Assembly (NCBI GenBank): GCA_964035545.1
Contig: OZ037767.1
Coordinates: 26,027,628-26,087,627, forward strand
From: Bugula neritina
Lineage: Eukaryota > Bryozoa > Gymnolaemata > Cheilostomatida > Bugulidae
Reading direction: 5' to 3'
Length of the DNA stretch: 60,000 nucleotides
The notes under the pieces are model-generated. The model made no database searches and had not been told where the DNA came from. It saw nothing but the letters and a program-made list of their open reading frames with translations. Within the stretch, counting starts at the first letter, position 1, and every line of letters begins with the position of its first letter. Below, one piece after another: positions 11,235-22,800 of this stretch. The position numbers were made by a program, and so were the translations under genes.

Positions 11235-14200
11235 TTATGAGTCAGCTTTGATTTGGTATGTGTTTCTCTTGACTTGATCTTTTAATTTTGTCAGCTTCTT
11301 GTAGCTGGTCACTGTAAAGTTTCCATTCTCAAAGGCATTCTAGGAAACCAATAAATGCATAAAATTAAAAGTAGAGAATTAATTCAGGCAATATCAGTAT
11401 TTCTTAAGGATTTTGCAACATACTTATTGATATAAAGAAAAATGCAAATATTGTATAACTCAACATTAAAATAAATGTGAGTTTCTGAAGTAATCTGCCA
11501 CAAACTTTGAAAGACCGTCCCCTACCCAACTAGAGCAAGATTACACAACTCCCTAAGTAAGAGTTGTCTGTTTTAAAGTCTACTGAAGTTTGAGATTGTC
11601 AAGAATTACACAAATTTGGTGATTTACTTGAGTTTAAGAACTTTAAATATTATACAAATATTTTAATATTTTTGGGACTTGAGTAAAAGTTTATTTATGC
11701 AATTATTGCTAAAAAAAACTTCATTTATATCTGTTTACCAGTTTTGCAGCTCAACATTGTTATATGTTATATAACTGGATCAGCTGGTCATTAAAAAACT
11801 TCAAAGACTATTTAACATTTTCGAACTTTTTGAAACTTATATTATACTTGAAATACTTGTAGTTACACTCCTGAATTATTCAAAAACAATGATAATTATT
11901 TTTTCATATAAAAACTGTGTTTCTATAACTCTAAATTAATGTTGAGTCAAAAGAATGCTTGAAATTAGAAAAACGTACCAAAAATTCTTGGTTAATGCAC
12001 CAGTAACTTCCTCGGCCATGTGGTGAAGGATCTCCCCGTGTAAAACATCCTGAGAGACTCAGGCTATGACGAACACTTGATACAAAAACAAATATAACCT
12101 CTAAGATGAGACAACTCCTAAGAACTGGTTAAAACACATTTCAACATGTGAATAATATATGTTAGATCACCAAAATTAAAATTCATCTACTGTGGTTAAC
12201 TTTATGTTATATATACACCTTAAGTTGCTAAAACTCATGCAGGTAGCAATATATATCAAATAATAGGTAATTGTATACACCTAAATTAATTTTTTTTAAC
12301 CCACTGGCTATATATTTCCAAATTGTTTAATTAATCCAGTTTTCATATTTTATAGGGAAAAGTTGTTAGCACTGTTGAAGTGTGTTGCCTTTTCTCTGAA
12401 GTAAAGTACCGAAACAACTGGTGCAGGTAAAATAAAACATTGGAAAGTAAAAATGTAACATTGTTGGATATTCAATTTTTATTGTATTAACTAATTAGTT
12501 GGCAATAATAATATTATGCCTAACATATAATATATATTACTATATATAATTCATATTATATAATGTATGGTAGTATATATAATTCATAGTATATAATTTC
12601 TATAACTATACCTGTTTCTCCATGACTTGAAGTTGTTTAAATCAAAGCAAGGGTAATGCTTCTTCAAATAATTATAGATTTCTTCGAGTAACATTCTCTT
12701 TTTTTCTGAACTTAAGATGGCCTAAAATATATCAGTTATATCATATTTAAGCCAGCAATTTATACTGGATCTTATTCTTAAACACCAACACACCTATTTT
12801 CATTTTAATACTGAATAGAGACTTTTATCACCTTAAGCATTTGTAAAGCATGAAAAAAAAACATTTAGTTGGTTAAATTTTATATTTTAGTGACACTCAA
12901 ATGCAAGTTTTTTTATTATAATCAAAAATTTTGTTACCACAAAAATCATCCAAATTTTTTACACAATTATTGTGATTGCTTTACTGAGAGTACCATTGCT
13001 ATGAGTTTTATGTAGGGAACTTTTGGCTTTCTTGATTGACCACGAACTTTTTTTGTTCCCTTTCTAGCCTCTGTTGGTTGGAATTCATTTTCCTCAGCAG
13101 GGAGATGGGGAGAGACAAGGGGAGGTGCAGTAGATATCCTTTCAGTATCTAATAGCAGCAAAGATTAGATAAAAACAGAGACTAGCTATGATAGAACATA
13201 ATAAACTTCTCAAATATCTTGAAGGTAAGCTGAGTACAAAATAGATTCACCTGTACTTGATAGCATATACATGCTGTATAGTTGTTACTATCTATTGAAA
13301 CATCAGTGCTATTATTGCTAAGGCAGTGGTGATATAATACTATGACCCGTGTGTCATTGTACAATCTCATACTATGATATAAATATCTGTTTACTGTAGT
13401 AATACTTAATAGCTGTCACAGTAATTAGACCAAGATTCTAAACTATACCAATTATTGACAGTAGTTTGTTAAAGCATTTAATGTTAATTAGAATGAAGTA
13501 ATAAATATCAATAGAATAATATTGTACATCTACGTGAAGCTAAGTTATATTGCTTTACCTTTAATGCTCGACTGGTTGGACAGAGTTGGTTCACCATAAG
13601 ATAAATACTCTGGCTCAAGATTTCTGCTTTCAGTCACATTTAGATATTCACTCCAGCCTTCCATATAGGCATTCTGGTGTTGAGAGTCGAGGCCACTTGG
13701 TTGGTTTGATACAGCGGTTGAAACCGGAGGTGGATAATACCAAGGTGCGGCCATTTGCTGCTGTATGTGCTGGCTGGTATGACTCATTGACATAGAAGGC
13801 TCATTACAAGCATTGTGGGAGTTGTCTGTGTAACTCTCCAGCTTCTCATCCATACAGTAACCTTGGTTTATTTCACTTCATCAAAAGAAAAGCAAAGTTA
13901 CTCTGTTTGGTTACAAACCTATCATTACTGATACTGATCTCATTGCTAGGTTCTAAAGCTTGCATAGGTGGTATTTGCTAAAACATAAAACTTTTACAAC
14001 TACTATTTACTCTATAAACTATGTAATACCTACACTACATGTTTAATTCTTAATACAACGCAAATAAAAACAAGCAACTACATAAACTTAGCAAACCGCC
14101 ACAGTTTAAAAAACAAAGCTAGTGATCAATTTTATAAAATGCTCTAACTTTTACAAATATCAAAGGGATTGACTTATTCTAACTCAGCATGTCATTGAAG

Positions 14201-14624
14201 TGTGATGAATTGGCACAATTGCCTTGTACCTCTTGAAAAGCTTTCTGGGAAAATTAAGTTGTTTGTAGTAATTGAATGTAACAGTTCTGCCTTAACAGCA
14301 AAACTTTGCACAGTTAAATAATTAGGCGTGGTTTTAATTAAAACTGGGGGGAGGGGGGGTTGCTAAGTTTATGTATTTTTATGTAGTTATAAATGGGAAA
14401 ACTTGTAAAGTAAAGATACAAAACAATTGGAAAGTCAAAAGTAAACCCACACCAACCACACAAAGAGGGAAATACTTTATATTGCATATAACCCACATAC
14501 TTTGGGGCAGAAGGTAGTTGCCTTTTAAAACCCAAATCTTCACGATTCTTAGTATCAACGTTGCGGGACGGTGCCACAGGGGTTGAGATGTTGGATAAAA
14601 ATAAGTCCAGGTCATCGCAGGCAA
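11235..14624 (-). CDS. Divergent forkhead (Fox) transcription factor, 5' end unresolved
   Basis: Nuclear DNA-binding protein. Exons in coding order: 14476..14624, 13919..13977, 13559..13875, 12985..13148, 12612..12721, 11979..12075 and 11235..11339, giving at least 332 aa. The N-terminal part is acidic then Gln/Ser/Pro/Tyr-rich (WYYPPPVSTAVS). The forkhead domain runs through the last four exons: basic lead-in RGQSRKPKVPYIKLIAMVLS, helix 2 LLEEIYNYLKKHYPCF, recognition helix SWRNSVRHSLSLSGCF, and wing GRGSYWCINQEFL. The protein ends ~30 residues later. The usual KPPYSYIALI start is altered to KVPYIKLIAM. The 14476 donor is chosen to keep frame; a stronger GTATGT donor at 14500 would break it unless a tiny exon was missed. 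The start codon lies upstream of 14624. The Fox subclass is not assigned. Confidence 0.8.
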
Positions 14625-16819
14625 CTGAAAAAATATTACAGTATCTGAAAGCCAGTAGTCACAATGCTATAGAAAACAACTCTTATTTGTCTGTATGTAA
14701 CCACAATCTGTTGAAATTGTCTCAAATATCTTATGACCAATATCTATATATACAGTCTCTCTGTATCTTAAGGAGCTATATCTCAAGAAATCCCACAGAT
14801 TAAAGCTTAGACCTTGTTTTGTGACCCAATTTAACAGATTCATGTGTTAAATCTGGTACTCTACTATGTCACTGAATAGATTGGTTTCAGAACACTTAGC
14901 TTAGTGGGATACCGATTTTGTCTTAAAGTCACTTTAGTTGACAACATGGTGCAGAAAGAATTGCTACCAGATGCTACTCTTGGTTTCAGCAAAAGATCTA
15001 TAGCTCTTGTGAACACTGGAGCTGTAAACCTAACACGTATTAGTCGAAGGCTCTTCTAGACCTCACAGGCCCTATGACATAGGGTATACTGGTAATAATT
15101 AACCTGGTTATCATTTATAAACACAAATTACATAAGTTACAATTATTCGTTGAACAAATTAAAGTAAAATATATACATACATATTTCCTCCCATTTTTGT
15201 TTAACTGTTTCAGCATGCCCAGTATAACACCTTGTCCCTGCCATACCACCTGCATACAGATGTACTGATTTTACATATAGTTATAACTCACTTATACACT
15301 CATTAATAATATAAAATCTAAAATAAGAGCTTTATAAAAACCAAAGTTCTAATTAGAATTGCAGTTTGTACCATTGACTTAGTATGCAGTAAATAGCTGT
15401 TTTCTTTCATGAAAACATATGCTTTGAAATAGAAGAGAAATATTAACGCAACAGAGAAGCATACTTATTACAACTACTTACCAAAACTTATTTACAATTA
15501 CGTAGAACTAACCAGAAAAAAACTACCCAGAATGAAACTAACTGCAGCCTACAAATGAGTTTGAAAATGCTTCAATTATTTATATATTTGTTAACTCGAG
15601 CAGCTTTCAAAAGCTGGTAAAAAGCTACAACTTCAAAATATTAGTAATCTGAGCAAAAAGCTGTTTTTTCTGATTGAAAATCTTATAAACGATAAACAGC
15701 AAAAGTGATGCTTGAATGGCAACTACTAGTAGAACTTCAGTTTACCATGTTTGAGAACACAACTTAAAGCAATTGGGTTTCCACGCAACCAAAATTGAAT
15801 GATTACTAAATATTATTTAGAATTACAGGTATTTTATTATGAATGTCTTGCAAATTAAATTAGATAATAATTAATAGAGTATCACAGTGAAGAGTGCAGA
15901 AAAAACATCATAAACAAACATTCAATGAAAATTTCCAACTCAAATAAATTAAAGTTAAATAACAAAAATAGAGATACATTAGGATAAACTGCAGCGTCTG
16001 CTGACACTTCCCTCTATACCATTAGAAAGTTACTTCTCTGTAATCAAAGAGTTATAAGAGGACTGCAAAAATATATTCTAGAATTTGCAACATATTAAAA
16101 AAAACTTAGGTTTAAATGTTTTCTACTTTCATGTTGCAGTTGCTAGGTATTTTTGTCTGATATTATGATATATATTTTTGTATTGCAAGTATATTTATGT
16201 TACTCAGTTACGTTGGGTTAAAAAAGAAATTTAATACTTTCTAATGGTACTAACAAGTTTCGAATGTGCCAGAAGACCTGTAAAACACAATGCGTATATA
16301 CCCGTAAGTTAAATATCGTATCATAATAAAATTAGTGAATATTAAGCCTTTCAAAAAATAAATAATGAAAAATTAATACCAAATAGTGAGCAAGAAAAAC
16401 AACACTGTAAACAAAACTTGTTCTAAATAAAAGACCTACATTTATGGCCACATTAAATATTTTGTTACAGATAGGAGAGGATATCGCCAGTGAATAAATA
16501 ATCAGTTCATCAAAGAGCAACTTATAGAGATAATTTTTGAGTGAAAAATTACTTTTGCTTTAAAAATGGAATATTACTTGCAAATGTTCACCATAGAACA
16601 CACTCAGTTTGATCTTACGTGACATTATTGCAATCAACTTATTCAATGAAATTTCCATTATCTCACATCATTGCAGAAAATAAGTCATGGGAAAATATTT
16701 TTTCTATGTGAAGTCAGAGTATTGCTTTGGAGTCACATACTACTATTTCTTTTATTCACAACAAAATCCTATTCTCTAATGGCACACGTTTGTCTTATAG
16801 ATTTTAGTTTGTGAGTTAC
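14625..16819. other. Region upstream of forkhead gene and downstream of ABCB
   Basis: Should contain the missing first forkhead exon(s), because the 14624 acceptor needs an upstream exon ending in phase 1. I could not identify it. A 37-codon plus-strand frame at 14946 is too weak to call. CCCTATGACATAGGG at 15071-15085 is a small palindrome of unknown meaning. Confidence 0.4.
16751..16756 (-). terminator. Poly(A) signal of ABCB copy 1
   Basis: Minus-strand AATAAA about 65 bases past the ABCB stop codon at 16820-16822, a normal distance for a compact 3' UTR. Confidence 0.5.
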
Positions 16820-19800
16820 TTAGTCGGATTCATCGAGAGGTTTCTCCAGCCCCCCTCCTGCCTCCAACTGTTTGAGGACCAGACGCTTATACACGCCATT
16901 GAAATGGATCAGTTCGTCATGAGTACCTTGCTCTGCTATCACCCCCTTGTCTATCACCACAACCTGTGAAATGCAATCAAGTGTTGAATGAAAAGGCCAA
17001 ACACTTATCATCGTGTCTTACAAATTTGAACTGCACAAGATTGGCAGTTAAACTTTTGATAGCCGTTTATTTAGTTTCACTGTTCTACGAGGTATTTGTA
17101 GAGCAAGTAGCCGAGGATGATATCATGAAGATGTCAAACTAATAAAAAAAAGGTCTACTATTATTTTTTAGACAACATTTAAAATTGTAAATTAGCATTT
17201 AGAAAAACATTGGGCAAGCTGTTTCTGTTGTGAAGCATTGATATTTTAGTGACTTGTAAGTAGCTGAAAGAGGAGCAGCTTTGTATAGGCTGCAGCTATC
17301 AAAACTATCAAAATAGAATACTAGTCAAAATTGTTGGCATTAAGACAACTTGGTTCTACAACATGTCATAGAAAAAGAAGGGGAGTTACTAATACCCACC
17401 TGATCAGCATTCCGTACAGTAGACAACCTGTGGGCTATAATTAGAACTGTCCTGCCCTTCATTGCTCTGTCTATAGCTTGTTGTACAAGTTGCTCACTCT
17501 CAGCATCTAGCGCACTGGTTGCCTAGAAACACATGTATATACAACAATGGAGTGCACTGGTTGCCTAGAAACACATGTATATACAACAATGGAGTGCACT
17601 GGTTGCCTAGAAACACATGTATATACAACAATGGAGTGCACTGGTTGCCTAGAAACACATGTATATACAACAATGGAGTGCACTGGTTGCCTAGAAACAC
17701 ATGTATATACAACAATGGAGTGCACTGGTTGCCTAGAAACACATGTATATACAACAATGAAAGTAGATGATATGAATATATAGTTCCTCAAATAATAAAA
17801 ACTTCTAGACATACTAACAAATATAATGGGTCAACAGATTGACAGGGAATTGTTTCAGTCAACATTTAATAATGATCTGTTCAAATTAATATGAAAATAT
17901 AAACGAGCAGATAATAAAAGCAGAACAGTTTTAAGTAAACAGCTGCATGAGTAAGTAACTTTGAAATGCATTTTTAGTACACATCCAAAGTACTTGTAGT
18001 AAATGCAGGCTGTTGAATAATATAATAAATGGTAGATAAATAATATAATATATGAATATATAATATAAAAAATAAGTAAGCTGTGAGTAAAATAATAAAA
18101 TATAAAATGGGGACTTTGTAGTAGAAGGCAAAGTAATTGTATTCATCATTTCTACTCATAGGTGTTGACACAGCAGCAACAGCAACAGCAGCATAGATAG
18201 AGTACCTCATCCAGTAGAAGAATGGCTGGGTTTGTTATGAGACTTCTAGCAATAGCTACTCTCTGTTTCTGTCCACCAGAGAGACGTACACCTCGCTCTC
18301 CTACCAGAGTGTCATAACCATCAGGAAATTGGGATATGAAGCTGTGAGCATTAGACTGCTTTGCAGCCTCTATGACCTAAAGTCCAGTGTGTATGCATTA
18401 GAGACATATAGTTGGTATACAGTGTTACAATATACAAGTATATATTACCAACTACCTCTACAATAACACTGAAGTCTATGTAAGACAACAGAACAACCTT
18501 AAAGCTAAAAACTTTAGTGTCCCTGGAATTATTAAAACAATTGTATTTATGACAGACTACCTGTTCATCCGTGGCACTAGTACCGTAGGCTATGTTTTCT
18601 CTTATAGAACATGCGAATAGCGTAGGCTCTTGACTAACTAAGGAGATTTTAGTTCTGAACCAAAGTGGATCTAAATTCTTCACATCAATGCCACCTGCAT
18701 AAAGAAAAAACACTTTACATCATAACAATATAATCTCTATGTCACAAGAGAAAAACTTCAACTCGTATGGCAAATGAAGTACTCTAAGCCACATGTAGCT
18801 ATACAAGAGTTGTGTGCTCTTTGTTTGTAAAAATGCATATAATTGTATTGACTATGTGAGTGTGTAGCCTGTTATGCAGCAGCATCAAAGTTTTTTAGCA
18901 CCACGTATAGCACCGCATCACAAAATATGACCAGATGTAAAATCAAAACATGTATGCATTAACAATGACATCGCCAGATGGAAAAAGTGTCTTTAGAAAT
19001 AATTTAACACTATTAAATGGTATCTTTACTACTATGTTATAGTCTGAGTGCAACAACCAAACTAACATGATTTTACTACTAAACTGACCTAACTTGAATA
19101 CTAAACTGACCTAATTTCACTACTAAATAGACTTAATTTCACTACTAAACTGACCTAATTTCACTACTAAACTGACCTAATTTCACTTGTCCTGAATCAC
19201 AGTCATAGAACCTCTCAATAAGAGACACAATGGTGGATTTACCTCCTCCTGAAGGCCCAACCAGAGCTACTACTTTGCCAGGTTGAATACACAAGGAGAC
19301 ACCCTGGAATATAATACTGCAAGTGTATTGTATGTCATACAGTAGTTATTTAATATTGTTATAATAGTTCGGTGAGTAACGGCACCAGTCTTATCTTCGG
19401 TTTCACATTAGGAGTTGTGTGCTCTTGTTATAAATTTACTTACAGCAAAAGATATAACAGCAATAAATAAAAATGCCATTACAAATGGTTACATGTATAG
19501 CAAGGAGAAATATTTTTGGTGAAATAGATAATAACTAGTACAAAATAAGTAGATATATGAAATCTTCAAAACATGTTATTAGATAGTGACTACTCTCCAT
19601 GGTACTAGTTGCTAGTAGTCACTACTAGTCACTATTACTTGCTAGTAGTAACTACTAGTCGCTACTAATCACTACTAGTCGCTACTAGTTACTAATAGTT
19701 GGTAATTACTCACCTTAAGTACTTGATAATCAAGTCTTGATGGATAAGTAAAGAACACATCCTCAAACTCTATCACTGAAAGATACACAGAAAAATAGCA

Positions 19801-22800
19801 TTATGTCATAATCTATGTATACTATTTTCTATAATATTACAATTTATATAATTTATTGTATATATTACAATTTATATTTTATATATCATAGTCTAAAATC
19901 TAAATATACTATTTGTTATATGCCATAATTTACATATTATATTTATATTGTATAAAGTCAATTTACAAAGACAAATATTTCTTTAAGATGATCTTTGTTC
20001 TAAAAGTAATGAAAATGGCGAGAACGGTCCATTAGAAACTCGCCTGTATTATTAAACTACACAAAATACAAATAATATTACTAACGAGGAGAGAAATTGC
20101 TTGGTTCAACACAGTTTTCTTTGTCTGCCACCATCTTGGGCTCCATGTCGAAGATGGTGAACATCCGCTCAGATGCACCGACTGCCTGCAACACAACAAA
20201 AACTGATCTCTTTACGTCTCGGAGTGAAAACAGAGATCTAAGATTCTACTTCATTTTATGTGATTTGTGAGTTACATTCATCTCTCTCAGTAAGCCGACA
20301 TCATTATTTTGTCATCAATGTGCGGTGTTTTGCTATGAGTGACATCGTATACGTTACTTTATCAACTTCATGTAAAAGCAGAGCATATTTTGCTATCCAT
20401 TATTTATCCACTAGGATTATGAAACAACCCGAAATGTAAAAATACAGAAATGAGGATTAGAAATAAGTCATTACACGGCTTGATTCAAACAAATAAAGGT
20501 CACAGAGATCTGTACCTAAAGTGATAAGTTCACACAGACATGTTTTAGATGAAGCAGACACATGACCTCTTTAAAGGGCAAAGTTCACTTTGTCAGCGAG
20601 CTAGATAATACCTGCATGAACTCGCCGTAGAGGGTGGATATAACAGCGAGGAAAGCTGCAATCTGAACCGTGTAGACAAGGAATGAGGTGAGGATACCCA
20701 CAGAGAGATGCCCTTCAAACACCAACTTTCCTCCATACCACATGGCAAGACAAATGGCACCAAATGCAGATATGCTGAGCCAGCCATTAAATAAACCTAC
20801 AATATATTGTATTTCAACACATTATATTTCAACACATTGTATTTCAACACATTGTATTTCAACACATTACATTTCAACACATTGTATTTCAACACATTGT
20901 ATTTCAACACATTATATTTCAACACATTGCATTTCAACACATTGCATTTCAACACATTGCATTTCAACACATTGCATTTCAACACATTGCATTTCAACAC
21001 ATTGCATTTCAACACATTGCATTTCAACACAATGTATTTCAACACATTGTAAATCAGACACTAGCATAGGGCAGCTGAAGATAAATAATATTTCAACAAT
21101 TACAGCACAAACTATAAGCCTTCAAGCCACTACTCTGTGTTGATAAAAATTGAAAAAAATGTTCTCAACAAATTTTACATTTTCATTGCATTGCAATTCA
21201 AGTATAGACTTTTCGCTTTCAAGTAACTTTAGCACACAAGACAAGACAAAAGAGCAGATAACTCCAGCTTGAACCTAACAAATATTGCAAACAGAACAGA
21301 GGTTGGTGCGAGTCATCATGACTAACCTGTGAAAAAAGCAATATTCTTAGCCACGGCGTAGCTCTTCATGATCTCATTCTGATAATCAGAGACGACTTTC
21401 TTCTCCCCGTTAAAGGCTCTAACGGTTCTCATGCTAGAAATACACTCCTCAGCTACAGTGCCAGCGTCTGCTAGTTTATCTTGAAAGTCTTTTCGCATTC
21501 TTTTCATATAATTACCTTAAATCATATCATTTCTTTGCAAATGAGCATAAGAAATTTAATGAATGGTAAAACAGAGTTAAATAAGCGAAGTTATGAGATA
21601 CAAGTACTACAGCATAATAGTTGAGACATCATTGCTCGCTAATAGTTAAGTTGAACTTTTTTTACTTAATAGAAAATAAAAGTGCAAAAGAAATAGAAAA
21701 AATATTTTATATTTGATTTTAGCTAAGAATGCAGTAAAAACTTCTTCACAACGATGAGAAAAAGTGAACACAAGCAAAGTGTTACTTTCATAACATGTCG
21801 TTTCCAAAATTTCTTAATTTTTCAGTGGTAAGGGCACAGAGTGAAGTTTACTACTAAAATCAGGTTTAAAAGAATAAAACTCTGTGCAAGTAAGCTTGTA
21901 ACCAATTGCTTTTTGCGAACATAAAATTACAGCTACGAGTAGATATAAAGAAAAGTGAAAATTCAGTATTGCACAACTTTTTTCTTCTTTAGCTATGCAA
22001 TTTGTTGTTACATATATCACTTAATTTTAGCTGAATTTTTGTCTTTAAAAAGGAGACAACTTCGATTAAAATCAAAATACATTAGTGTAGGAATCTGGTA
22101 AATAGCATATAACACTGTACTAGATTACTAGAGTGGATCAACGAGAAAGGGACATGGTATCAGTTGTATAGTAGACAATACTAACCATACTGCACTGCGC
22201 TGAGAGATATAACAGGAACTACAGACAACAGAATACCAGTCAAGGCAGGATTCAGTACCAACATGACCACCAGGGAGCCAGTAATACCAATTAGATTCCT
22301 GAGTAACATAGATACGTTCACCTGCAGTTATAGACATCCATGTGTGAGCAGCTCATAGAATAAGAGAGAGAACAATAAAAGTAGCAACTATGAGCATAGA
22401 TTAAGGATTTTCAGTGGCATATTTTTTCAGTCATAACATGTGATGGGTACAAACTAGCCGACAGTACATTACCTGACAGTACATTACCTGACAGTACATT
22501 ACCTGACAGTACATTACCTGACAGTACATTACCTGACAGTACATTACCTGACAGTACACTACCTGACAGTACATTACCTGACAGTACATTACCTGACAGT
22601 ACATTACCTGACAGTACACCACCTGACAGTACATTACCTGACAGTGCATTACCTGACAGTACATTACCTGACAGTGCATTACCTGACAGTACATTACCTG
22701 ACAGTACATTACCTGGCAGTACATTACCTGACAGTACATTACCTGACAGTACATTACCTGACAGTACATTACCTGACAGTACACTACCTGACAGTACATT

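Noticed and set aside
14946-15059. 37-codon plus-strand frame starting MVQKELL
   Set aside because: Too short, no family match, no supported splice partners, opposite to the forkhead gene.
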